Shown one piece after another: positions 52,221 to 61,896 of a stretch of 64,000 nucleotides of DNA. The first letter of the stretch is position 1. Each line of letters opens with the position of its first letter. The stretch is from NCBI GenBank assembly GCA_963731035.1, contig CAVSUY010000012.1, forward strand, positions 1 through 64,000. The letters run 5' to 3'. The notes beneath the pieces are model-generated. The model worked only from the letters and a program-made list of their open reading frames with translations. It ran no database searches and had not been told where the DNA came from. This DNA comes from JAANXG01 sp963731035. Its GTDB lineage: Bacteria > Pseudomonadota > Gammaproteobacteria > Arenicellales > JAANXG01. A program made the position numbers and the translations under genes.

Positions 52221-53734
52221 GAAACCAGTCCCAGTTTTTCCGCCAGTCCGATGCGCTGCAGCTTCCCCGTCGCGCCCTTGGGAATCTCATCCAGGAACAC
52301 GATTTTCTCGGGCACCTTGAACTTCGCCAGCTGGCGGCCGGCGAATTCCTTGAGCGCCGCTTCGTCGACCTGTTGCCCTTCCTTGAGGACGACCGCGGCG
52401 CCCACCTGCTCTCCAAGCTTGGGGTGGGGAATGGCGAAGGCGACCACCTGAGCCACCGCCGGATGCTCCATCAGCACGTCGTCGACCTCCTTGGGCGAAA
52501 CCTTCTCGCCACCGCGGTTGATGATTTCCTTGAGGCGGCCGGTCACCCGCAGGTAACCTTCTTCGTCCATCACGCCCTGGTCGCCGGTCCGGAACCAGCC
52601 GTCGGTCCAGTTTTCCTCGTTGGCCTTGGGATTGTTTTCGTAACCGGCGGTGACGTTGTCGCCGCGGATGACGATCTCTCCCGTCTCACCGGGCTCGAGA
52701 AGACCTCCGTTCGTATCCATGACCGCCACCTCGGGGCCGGCAGCGATACCCACGGAACCCGGCTTGCGCGCGGCCGGGGGCAGGGGATTGCTGGTCATTT
52801 GATGAGCTGCCTCGGTCATGGCATAGGCCTCGATCACCGGAGCGCGGAAGGTTTCCTCGAGGTCGTGCATCACGGGCACCGGCAACGCCGCCGAGCAGGA
52901 ACGGACGAACCGCAGGGGATGGGCCTCTATCACCCGGCGCGAGCGGGCCGCCCGCTGCAGCACCGCCTGGTGCATGGTGGGTACCGCCGTGTACCAGGTG
53001 GGCCGCGCCTCCTCCAGCCAGCCGAAGAACTTCAGGGCGTTGAATCCAGGGGTGCAGAAAGTGCCGCCCCCGGCGCCCAACGACGCCAGAAGCGCGGCCA
53101 CCAGTCCATGGATGTGAAACAGAGGCATGACGTTCATGCAGCGGTCGTGGGGTGTCAGGGCCAGGGACGCGCCGATGTTGCGGGCGGATGCCGTCAGGTT
53201 GGCATGGCTCAGGGGTACGATCTTGGGACGCGAAGTGGTACCCGAGGTATGAAGAATCAGCGCCACGTCCGCGGCGCTGGAGAATCCCGTGGACACGGGC
53301 TCCTGGACGGGTGGCCCCGACAGCTCGAAGGTACCGGCCGGGGCGTCGGACGGGCGGCTCAGTTCCAGCACCGCGATGCCGAGTTTCCGGGCGGCGTCCC
53401 TTGCGGGGGTGTCGCCGCCGCTCTCCAACACCACGGCGCGGGCGCCGATATCCGACAGGTAGAACTCGAACTCGGACTGGCGATAAGCCGGGTTCAAGGG
53501 AGCAGTGACGGCGCCGTGGGCGATCGCCAGAAAGCTGCCCGCCATCTCCGGACCATTGGGCAGAACCATGCCGACACGGTCATTGCGGCCGATACCCAAT
53601 GCATTGAGCGATTCGACGGTCCGGCGGCAATGGTTGCGCAGCCCCGCGAAGTCCAGCGCCGGACGATCCGGGGCGAGCAAAGCCGGGGCGTGGTCAACGC
53701 CGGTGCGAAGCAGTTCTTCCAGGGTCCGGGACAT
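52217..53734 (-). CDS. AMP-dependent acyl-CoA synthetase
   Basis: Adenylate-forming ligase of the ANL family, 505 residues. The AMP-binding signature is ALILHTSGTTSRPKIVPLSH. Substrate-pocket and hinge motifs follow (IEAYAMTEAAHQMTSNPLPP, GWFRTGDQGVMDEEGYLRVT, GRLKEIINRGGEKVSPKEVD), and the C-terminal catalytic lysine is in PKGATGKLQRIGL. The overall form is close to oxalyl-CoA and 4-coumarate-like synthetases, but the substrate cannot be told from sequence. It diverges from fadI across 193 bp and precedes panE, so it may feed the beta-oxidation pair. Confidence 0.85.
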   Translation of the reverse strand: MSRTLEELLRTGVDHAPALLAPDRPALDFAGLRNHCRRTVESLNALGIGRNDRVGMVLPNGPEMAGSFLAIAHGAVTAPLNPAYRQSEFEFYLSDIGARAVVLESGGDTPARDAARKLGIAVLELSRPSDAPAGTFELSGPPVQEPVSTGFSSAADVALILHTSGTTSRPKIVPLSHANLTASARNIGASLALTPHDRCMNVMPLFHIHGLVAALLASLGAGGGTFCTPGFNALKFFGWLEEARPTWYTAVPTMHQAVLQRAARSRRVIEAHPLRFVRSCSAALPVPVMHDLEETFRAPVIEAYAMTEAAHQMTSNPLPPAARKPGSVGIAAGPEVAVMDTNGGLLEPGETGEIVIRGDNVTAGYENNPKANEENWTDGWFRTGDQGVMDEEGYLRVTGRLKEIINRGGEKVSPKEVDDVLMEHPAVAQVVAFAIPHPKLGEQVGAAVVLKEGQQVDEAALKEFAGRQLAKFKVPEKIVFLDEIPKGATGKLQRIGLAEKLGLVS

Positions 53735-53869
53735 GATGGGGCCTGTTATTCAGAGTCGATCCGACGGACGAATTCAAAAGACCGCGCAGTGGGCGATTCG
53801 GTCCCTCGAGCCGTGTATTGGGTGCTGGGTATTGTAGCGTTTTTGGTGCGAGCGCGTTGCGGCCGGCGC

Positions 53870-53898
53870 TTGACACTGCGCGGCGGGGTCCTTAGCGT
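53870..53898 (+). promoter_or_regulatory. possible fadIJ promoter
   Basis: A perfect TTGACA at 53870 with TAGCGT 17 bp downstream at 53893. The -10 matches only three of six positions. The predicted start lies about 20 bp before the fadI ATG. No FadR-type operator was recognised in the divergent gap. Confidence 0.35.
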
Positions 53899-53927
53899 CG
53901 TACGTGGATATCCTTTCAAGGCCTTCA

Positions 53928-55232
53928 ATGAGCGATCAACAAGCAAGCGCGACACGGCGCCGGGTGGCCGTCGTCGCAGGATTGCGTACGCCGTTTGCCA
54001 AAGAACGCACCGCCTTCAAGTCCATTCCTGCCCGCGATCTCGGCAAGATGGTGGTGGCGGAGCTGCTGCAGCGTACCGGCCTCGACAAGGAGGGGGTGGA
54101 GCGCGTGGTGTACGGCCAGGTCATACCGACCCCCCGGGCGCCGAACATAGCGCGGGAGGTCGTGTTGGGAGCAGGGATGCCCGCGTCCGTGGACGCCTAC
54201 AGTGTTTCCCGCGCCTGTGCTACCAGCTACCAGAGCACCACGGACATCGCCGAGTCCATTATGGCGGGCCAGATCGCATGCGGCATTTCCGGTGGTGCCG
54301 AGAGCGCCAGCGACGTGCCGATCACGGTATCCAGGAAGCTCGCCGACGCACTGGTGGACGCCACCAGGGCGCGCAGCCTGTGGGGACGCCTGGCGGCATT
54401 CAAGCATGTAGGTTTAAGAGACATCGTGCCGGTCCCGCCGGCGCTGCGGGAGCCTTCGTCGGACTACAGCATGGGGGAAGCGGCCGAAAAGATGGCGAAG
54501 GAAAACCATATTGCACGCGAAGCGCAGGATGAGTTCGCCCACCGCAGCCACAGGAACGCCGCCCGGGCCTGGGACGAGGGCTTTTTCGACGACCAGGTCA
54601 TGCACGCCTACGTGCCGCCGACATACGAGGTCTGCACACGGGACAACGTGGTGAGGTCGGACTCGAACCTGGAGGCCTACAAGAAGCTGCGCCCGGTATT
54701 CGATCGCAGCTACGGCACCGTCACCGCCGGCAACAGCTCGCCCCTCACCGATGGTGCCAGCGCCCTGGTGCTGATGCGGGAGGACAAAGCCGTCGCCGAG
54801 GGCCGCAGTCCCCTGGGCTTCATACGAAGCTACGCCTACGCGGCGCTGGACCCGAACTGGCAGATGCTCATGGGCCCGAGTTTCGCGACACCTCTGGCCC
54901 TGGAGCGGGCCGGCCTGGCATTGACCGACATCGACGTGATCGACATGCACGAAGCCTTCGCCGCGCAGATCCTGTCCAATACGCAGGCTTTCGAGTCACG
55001 CGAGTTCGCCTGCAGGTATCTGGGGCGCGACCGGCCGGTGGGAAGCATCGACTGGGACCGCTTCAACACCAACGGCGGCTCCATCTCGCTCGGTCATCCA
55101 TTCGCCGCCACCGGGGGGCGCCAGATCATGCAGGCACTGAAGGAGCTCAAGCGGGTCGATGGACAGTTCGCCTTGTGCACCGCCTGCGCGGCCGGCGGCC
55201 TCGGCGCCGCGATAGTGCTGGAGGCGACCTGA
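53928..55232 (+). CDS. fadI: acetyl-CoA acyltransferase (thiolase) FadI
   Basis: 3-ketoacyl-CoA thiolase, the last step of fatty acid beta-oxidation; 434 residues, normal for FadI. The acylated cysteine is in SVSRACATSYQSTTDIAESI. The second site has DVIDMHEAFAAQILSN, GGSISLGHPFAATGGRQIM and the C-terminal catalytic cysteine CTACAAGGLGAAIV. The N-terminal RRVAVVAGLRTPFAKERTAF is diagnostic of FadI. The ATG at 53928 is preferred over the GTG at 53904. fadJ begins at the next base after its stop, so they form the fadIJ operon. Confidence 0.94.
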   Translation: MSDQQASATRRRVAVVAGLRTPFAKERTAFKSIPARDLGKMVVAELLQRTGLDKEGVERVVYGQVIPTPRAPNIAREVVLGAGMPASVDAYSVSRACATSYQSTTDIAESIMAGQIACGISGGAESASDVPITVSRKLADALVDATRARSLWGRLAAFKHVGLRDIVPVPPALREPSSDYSMGEAAEKMAKENHIAREAQDEFAHRSHRNAARAWDEGFFDDQVMHAYVPPTYEVCTRDNVVRSDSNLEAYKKLRPVFDRSYGTVTAGNSSPLTDGASALVLMREDKAVAEGRSPLGFIRSYAYAALDPNWQMLMGPSFATPLALERAGLALTDIDVIDMHEAFAAQILSNTQAFESREFACRYLGRDRPVGSIDWDRFNTNGGSISLGHPFAATGGRQIMQALKELKRVDGQFALCTACAAGGLGAAIVLEAT

Positions 55233-57410
55233 ATGAGCGGCTCGATTCTGTCTCTGGAGCACCGTCACGACGGCCTTGCCATTCTGTGGATGAACGATAT
55301 CGCGGACCCGGTCAACACCTTGAAGCGCGAGCTCATCGAGCAGTTCGAGAACATGCTCGACACCATCGAGTCGGACACGGAGATCAAGGTTCTGGTGTTC
55401 GCCTCGGGCAAGCCCGACAGTTTCGTGGCCGGCGCCGACCTGGACATGCTCCTGGCCGTTCGCGAGGCTCGGGACGCCAGGGCTTTGTCCGAGAGTTCGC
55501 AACGGATCCAACGGCGCATTGCGGCCCTCAAGCCGGCCACCGTGGCAGCCATTCACGGCGCGTGCCTGGGAGGCGGACTCGAACTGGCCATGGCCTTCGA
55601 CGCAAGGGTGGCGTCCGATCACCACAAAACACGCCTGGGACTCCCGGAAGTGCAGCTCGGCCTGCTGCCCGGGGGCGGCGGTACCCAGCGGCTGCCGATC
55701 CTGGTAGGCATAGAGCGGGCGCTGGACCTGCTGCTCACCGGCCGGCAGGTCAGTGCCGGCTACGCCCGCCGTATCGGATTGGTCGACGACTGCGTGCCCA
55801 AGGACATTCTGATGGAGGCGGCGGACAGAACCGGGCGCAGAATCGCTGATCGCCGCGCCCGGAAACGGGGTGGTCACCGTGGCCGGCTTTCCCTGCAATC
55901 CCTGCGCAACTGGGCGCTGGGCGGCAACCCGCTGGGACGGCGCTTCGCGTTCGACCAGGCGCGACAGCGCACCTTTAAGAACACCCGGGGCAACTATCCG
56001 GCACCGCCAAAGATCCTCGAGGTGGTCAAGACGGGACTCGCGTCGGGGATGAAGAAGGGCGAAGCGGCAGAGGCGGCGGCGTTCGGCGATCTGGCGGTCA
56101 CCCCCGAGGCGAAGCAACTGATCCATTTGTTCTTTGCCGGCAATCAACTGAAGAAAGAGAGCGGGGTGGCCGAAGCCGGGGTCGAACCGGATACCGTCAC
56201 CAAGGTCGGCGTGCTCGGTGCCGGCCTCATGGGCGCCGGGATCGCCTATGTGTCTCTCGCCAAGGCCGGCGCCGCGGTGCGTCTCAAGGATATCAACGAC
56301 GACAACGTGTCACGGGGCCTGAAGCACATCCGCAAAGACCTGGACGAGCGCGTCAAACGGCGGTCGATCACGCCGCTGGAGCGCGATCAGCTCCTCGGCC
56401 GGCTCACCGGCACGCTGGACTACAGTGGCTTCGGCACCTGCGAGGTGGTGGTGGAAGCGGTGTTCGAGGACCTGAAGCTCAAGCGGAAGATGGTGCAGGA
56501 AGTCGAGCAACACGCCGGCGAACGGACCATCTTCGCCAGCAACACCTCGGCATTGCCCATCGCCGAAATTGCCGGCGGCAGCCGGAGGCCGGAGGCCGTT
56601 GTCGGCATGCACTACTTCTCTCCGGTGGAGAAAATGCCGCTGCTGGAGGTGGTGGTCACGGACAAGACCGCACCCTGGGCGACCGCCACCTGTGTCCAAC
56701 TCGGCAAGCGCCAGGGCAAGACCGTCATCGTGGTCCGGGATGGGCCGGGCTTCTATACCTCCCGGATACTGGGTCCCTACATCAACGAGGCCGCCTACCT
56801 GTTGGCGGAAGGGGCGCCCATAGATTTCATCGACGAGGCACTCCTGGATTTCGGGTACCCGGTCGGCCCCATGGCCCTGCTGGACGAGGTGGGAATCGAC
56901 GTCGGCCAGAAGGTGTCCCACACCTTGTCAGAAGCGTTCGGCGAGCGAATGTCTCCGGCGCCGCTGATGGATAAATTGATCGCCGACGAGCGCTTCGGGC
57001 GCAAGAATCGCCGGGGTCTTTATGTTTACGGCGACGCGAAGGGCGGCAAGGGCAAACGGGTGGACGCATCCGTGTATTCGCTGCTTGGCGTATCGGGAAC
57101 TCGCCGGCTGGACTCCCGGGAAACGGCTGAGCGCTGTGTGCTGCAGATGGTCAACGAGGCCGCTCACTGCCTTGGCGAGGGGATCATCAAATCGCCCCGT
57201 GACGGTGATATCGGCGCGGTGTTCGGGCTGGGCTTTCCCCCCTTCCGTGGCGGTCCGTTCCGCTACGTCGACAGCATCGGCGCCGGGCAAATCGTGCAGC
57301 GGCTGCGCGATCTCGCGGAACGGGTGGGAGAAAGATTCGAGCCGGCCCCGGCTCTGGTGGAGCATGCCGAATCGGGCCGGCCCTTTCACGAGGGGGTGGG
57401 GCAGGCATGA
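55233..57410 (+). CDS. fadJ: multifunctional beta-oxidation protein FadJ
   Basis: Enoyl-CoA hydratase/3-hydroxyacyl-CoA dehydrogenase, alpha subunit of the trifunctional complex with FadI; 725 residues. The N-terminal crotonase domain has GKPDSFVAGADLDMLLAVRE, IHGACLGGGLELAMAFDARV and GLPEVQLGLLPGGGGTQRLP. The dehydrogenase domain begins VGVLGAGLMGAGIAYVSLAK and includes VVGMHYFSPVEKMPLLEVVV and VRDGPGFYTSRILGPYINEA. The domain order is complete. The 4-bp overlap with the next gene joins a membrane protein to this operon. Confidence 0.95.
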   Translation: MSGSILSLEHRHDGLAILWMNDIADPVNTLKRELIEQFENMLDTIESDTEIKVLVFASGKPDSFVAGADLDMLLAVREARDARALSESSQRIQRRIAALKPATVAAIHGACLGGGLELAMAFDARVASDHHKTRLGLPEVQLGLLPGGGGTQRLPILVGIERALDLLLTGRQVSAGYARRIGLVDDCVPKDILMEAADRTGRRIADRRARKRGGHRGRLSLQSLRNWALGGNPLGRRFAFDQARQRTFKNTRGNYPAPPKILEVVKTGLASGMKKGEAAEAAAFGDLAVTPEAKQLIHLFFAGNQLKKESGVAEAGVEPDTVTKVGVLGAGLMGAGIAYVSLAKAGAAVRLKDINDDNVSRGLKHIRKDLDERVKRRSITPLERDQLLGRLTGTLDYSGFGTCEVVVEAVFEDLKLKRKMVQEVEQHAGERTIFASNTSALPIAEIAGGSRRPEAVVGMHYFSPVEKMPLLEVVVTDKTAPWATATCVQLGKRQGKTVIVVRDGPGFYTSRILGPYINEAAYLLAEGAPIDFIDEALLDFGYPVGPMALLDEVGIDVGQKVSHTLSEAFGERMSPAPLMDKLIADERFGRKNRRGLYVYGDAKGGKGKRVDASVYSLLGVSGTRRLDSRETAERCVLQMVNEAAHCLGEGIIKSPRDGDIGAVFGLGFPPFRGGPFRYVDSIGAGQIVQRLRDLAERVGERFEPAPALVEHAESGRPFHEGVGQA

Positions 57411-57889
57411 GCGTCGTCCTGGATACACCGTTGCTGATTTCCCTGTCGGTCCTGGTGGCGCTCATAGGGTTCGTTGTCTGGCGGTTCGGAATCCGGCAAC
57501 GGAACCAGGAAGAAGACGTGTCGTTCAAGTCGACGGAGCGCAAGGACAAATTGACCCTCATAAACGGGATCGGTCCGACCCTGGAAAAGAGGCTGAATGC
57601 CCTCGGCATCACCAGCTTCAAGCAGATCGCCGGGTTCACCGCGGACGACATTGAACGGGTCAATGGAGTGATGAACTTCAAGGGCCGCATCGAACGCGAA
57701 AAGTGGGTAATCCAGGCCAGGAAGCTGCTGGAGGCGGGGTCGCGGTCGCGGTCGCCGTCGCCTCGCCGCCAGACACGGGTGCGAAGCGCCAGCGGCGGTG
57801 CCGGCGCGGCAGGCATGCTCGCGCGTAAAACCGGTGGCGGGAAAGGGTCCCGGAAAACCGAAACCAAAGCTAGAAAATTATTGAAATAG
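57407..57889 (+). CDS. membrane-anchored helix-hairpin-helix protein
   Basis: A 160-residue protein with one N-terminal transmembrane helix (LLISLSVLVALIGFVVWRFG) and a helix-hairpin-helix core (KLTLINGIGPTLEKRLNALG followed by ITSFKQIAGFTADDIERV). This core is typical of the predicted 5' DNA nuclease-like HhH family often encoded near membrane or NADH dehydrogenase genes. The C terminus is basic and low-complexity (SRSRSPSPRRQTRVRSASGG). Whether it binds DNA at the membrane is unknown. It overlaps fadJ by 4 bp, an odd partner for a beta-oxidation operon. Confidence 0.75.
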   Translation: MSVVLDTPLLISLSVLVALIGFVVWRFGIRQRNQEEDVSFKSTERKDKLTLINGIGPTLEKRLNALGITSFKQIAGFTADDIERVNGVMNFKGRIEREKWVIQARKLLEAGSRSRSPSPRRQTRVRSASGGAGAAGMLARKTGGGKGSRKTETKARKLLK

Positions 57890-58006
57890 ACCGTATAACT
57901 TTCTGAATATAAACATACATCCAAAATAACAAGAATTTACTTTAGGTAGTTTTCGCCTCCCTTCGGAGGACCGGTCAGCACCGGAAGCTTCCCCCGAAAA
58001 TTCAGC

Positions 58007-58043
58007 TTGCCAGAAATGCTGGATATAAATACAGTATTTCTCA
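58007..58043 (+). promoter_or_regulatory. LexA box and promoter of imuAB
   Basis: CTGGATATAAATACAG at 58019-58034 matches the SOS box (CTGTATATATATACAG) at the outer CTG/CAG and A/T core. It lies between a possible -35 TTGCCA at 58007 and a -10 TACAGT at 58030 (17-bp spacer). Predicted transcription would start next to the imuA ATG at 58043. The preceding 57890-58006 is A/T-rich with a CCTCC/GGAGG hairpin at 57956-57969 and no gene. Confidence 0.7.
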
Positions 58044-58666
58044 TGGCCGAGAATTTACTGAACGAGCTGTTCCGGCGCCATGGGCTCTGGAAAGGAAACC
58101 AGATGCCGGCCACCGGAGGGGGAATCGGTACCGGTTTTGCCGCCCTGGACCGGATACTGCCTTGCCGGGGCTGGCCCCGGGGCGCGGTGATGGAAGTAAC
58201 CGTTGCCGACTGGGGAATCGGGGAATTGAGCCTGTTTCTTCCCCTGATGACCCATTACCAGCAAATCCGCCGCTACGTCACCTGGGTTGACCCGCCGCAT
58301 ACCCCCTATCCGCCGGCCCTGGCGGCGGGCGGTCTGGACCTGGGGCTTTGCCGGGTACTGCTGAACCCGCAGAAAAAACAGCAAGTCCTGTGGTGCGCGG
58401 AAAAGCTCCTGCAGAGCAGTGCCTGTGGATTGGTGATGGCATGGCCCCAGAGTCTCTCCGGCCGGTCGGTACGCCGGCTGCAGCTGGCGGTTGAAGACAG
58501 TGAAGCCCTGTGCGTGCTGTGGCGCAAAGTGGATCGGGTGCATGCCTGGGAAGGCTCTCCCGCTGCCATGAGGCTGTATTTGAGTCGCGCGCCGCGGGGG
58601 TTGAAGCTGGAGATCCTCAAGGCCCGGGGCACCTGTCGTCATACGGGGGTAGTGCTGGATATCTGA
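58043..58666 (+). CDS. imuA: ImuA, SOS mutagenesis RecA-like protein
   Basis: RecA/SulA-related component of the damage-inducible mutasome; 207 residues from the ATG at 58043. Upstream in-frame codons lie inside the LexA box, so a later start is preferred. The family pattern is seen in GTGFAALDRILPCRGWPRGA, WGIGELSLFLPLMTHYQQIR and YVTWVDPPHTPYPPALAAGG, with the C-terminal LYLSRAPRGLKLEILKARG. ImuA binds ImuB to recruit the error-prone polymerase to DNA in relatives. The stop overlaps the imuB ATG. Confidence 0.88.
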   Translation: MAENLLNELFRRHGLWKGNQMPATGGGIGTGFAALDRILPCRGWPRGAVMEVTVADWGIGELSLFLPLMTHYQQIRRYVTWVDPPHTPYPPALAAGGLDLGLCRVLLNPQKKQQVLWCAEKLLQSSACGLVMAWPQSLSGRSVRRLQLAVEDSEALCVLWRKVDRVHAWEGSPAAMRLYLSRAPRGLKLEILKARGTCRHTGVVLDI

Positions 58667-60213
58667 TGGAACCCTTCGTCCGACACGTATCTTCGCCTTC
58701 CCCCGACAGGGTCCGGGGAGAGACCCGGGAGCGGAACCACGAAAAGTCCGGCGTCGACGGCCGCCCCCGGCCCTTGTGGCTGGCGGTTCATTTCCCCTGG
58801 CTGTCGGGAGAAGTATTGATCGACGGCCGAGTGTCTGACGACCTCCTGGCGGTATCCGAGGAATCCCGCCGGGGCTGGCTGGTGCACCGGGCCTCGCCCG
58901 GGGCACGGCGACAAGGCGTCCAGCCGGGGATGACGGTCAGTGCCGCCGGCGTGATTTGTCCCGGCCTGGCGGTCCGCCGCCGCCGCCCCGGCCTGGAGAA
59001 ACAGCGGCTTCAGGAAATCGGCGCAGGGATGCTGTCTTTCAGCCCGATCGTTTCCATTCAGCCTCCGGAGATCCTGTTGATCGAAGTGCGGGGGAGCCTG
59101 AACCTGTTCCGGGGACTCGAACGGCTCAGGATGCTCATCGCCAATCGGCTCGATGCCACCGGTCATGTTTACCGCATCGCCGGTGCTCCCACGGCCCTGG
59201 CTGCGAAGCATCTCGCGCGCTGGGGAAAGGGGGTCGTCGTGGAGGAAAAGACCGCTCTGCGGTCCGTGCTGGGCGCCATGCCCGTGGCCGGACTGGACCT
59301 GGATCGAGCCACCACCAGGCGCCTGGCCCGGGCGGGCATACATATACTCAGGGATCTGTGGCGCCTGCCCACGGACGGCCTGGCCCGCCGTTTCGGCACC
59401 ACCCTGGTACGGGAGCTGGACCGCCTGCAGGGCAGACATCCCGACCCCCAGCCGCTTTATGAGTCACCCCTGCATTATTCGTCCGCCTTGATGCTGGACT
59501 GGGCTACGGATGACCTGGCGCAGATCAACCGGGGTGTAGAACATCTTGTGCAGCAATGGGCGGACTATCTGCGTCGTTCTCAAAGGGGAACCAGCGGTTT
59601 CAGCATCATCTGCCTGCCCGAGGCGAGAGTCGAAAAAGTGCGCGTGGACATCGGCCTGCGCCACATCAGCCGTGACATGGATCACCTGCGCAGGCTGGCC
59701 TTCGAACGACTCGAACGACTCAAGCTCGAAGGCCCCGTCACGGGTCTGGTTCTGGATAGCAGGCGCATTCACTCTTTAGCGGGACGCAGCCGGCAACTGT
59801 TCGAGACAGACGGGGAGTCGAGCATGCAATGGCGTCAAAGCGAGGAGCTGCTGGCCATGCATCTGGGCGGTCATGGGCTGGATCCCCTGCGGACGGTGGC
59901 CGAGCACCGCCCCGAACTCGCTTGGAGCATGACGGCGGATCCCCCGGCGGCCGACCGATCGCCCGCCGCCTGCGGTCCGCGGCCGCTGTGGCTGCTGAAT
60001 CCTCCCCGGCCGCTGCACTGGACGGTGGAGGCATTCCGGCACCGCGATCGATCGACGGTCCTCAAGGGTCCCGAGCGAATAGAAACCGGGTGGTGGGACC
60101 GCCGCGACCAGCGTCGGGACTACTACGTCGCCACCGATCCGCGGGGACGCCGCCTGTGGATATTCCAGGATTTGAAGCGCGGCCAATGGTACCTGCACGG
60201 CTTGTTCGCGTAA
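58666..60213 (+). CDS. imuB: ImuB, inactive Y-family DNA polymerase-like protein
   Basis: Damage-inducible hub protein of the ImuA-ImuB-DnaE2 mutasome; 515 residues. A Y-family polymerase fold is recognisable (LWLAVHFPWLSGEVLIDGRV, RGVQPGMTVSAA-type palm, LEKQRLQEIGAGMLSFSPIV, RGSLNLFRGLERLRMLIANR), but the N-terminal catalytic acids are absent (AVHFPWL where DinB has a DxxxF motif), as in all ImuB. The C-terminal region (RDYYVATDPRGRRLWIFQDL) is the part that binds partners. No dnaE2/imuC follows within the window. Confidence 0.9.
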   Translation: MEPFVRHVSSPSPDRVRGETRERNHEKSGVDGRPRPLWLAVHFPWLSGEVLIDGRVSDDLLAVSEESRRGWLVHRASPGARRQGVQPGMTVSAAGVICPGLAVRRRRPGLEKQRLQEIGAGMLSFSPIVSIQPPEILLIEVRGSLNLFRGLERLRMLIANRLDATGHVYRIAGAPTALAAKHLARWGKGVVVEEKTALRSVLGAMPVAGLDLDRATTRRLARAGIHILRDLWRLPTDGLARRFGTTLVRELDRLQGRHPDPQPLYESPLHYSSALMLDWATDDLAQINRGVEHLVQQWADYLRRSQRGTSGFSIICLPEARVEKVRVDIGLRHISRDMDHLRRLAFERLERLKLEGPVTGLVLDSRRIHSLAGRSRQLFETDGESSMQWRQSEELLAMHLGGHGLDPLRTVAEHRPELAWSMTADPPAADRSPAACGPRPLWLLNPPRPLHWTVEAFRHRDRSTVLKGPERIETGWWDRRDQRRDYYVATDPRGRRLWIFQDLKRGQWYLHGLFA

Positions 60214-60392
60214 TCCTTCCGCTCCCATCGTCCCAACAATTCCCTTTCATCCCCGGGAACACTGAATCCTTGGCTCAACAGGCCCACGCAAGGGGTGTCA
60301 TGGTCCGGGAAACCGTGCGTGCCTTTAAAAACGCGTCCCCAACACCGATAATACCGGCCACATTCAAGGTCGGGCTCCGCTGGCGTAGACAC

Positions 60393-61799
<1,407 letters not shown>

Positions 61800-61849
61800 C
61801 CCGCCTTGCTGCGGCACGCGGCTGCGCCATGCATGCCGCGCCGGTGGAC

Positions 61850-61896
61850 TATACTGAGTTGATTAATTAGTAGGCAGTAATCGGGAGAGGAGGAGG
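61850..61896 (+). promoter_or_regulatory. -10 box and strong ribosome site of the fused binding protein
   Basis: TATACT at 61850 is a good -10, but the -35 position reads CCATGC. GAGAGGAGGAGG at 61885-61896 directly precedes the ATG at 61897. It is one of the strongest Shine-Dalgarno tracts in the window. Confidence 0.45.

Noticed and set aside
59829..60392. N-terminal extension of fumarase inside imuB
   Set aside because: The open frame overlaps imuB and has no homology; the ATG at 60393 gives the standard FumC N terminus.
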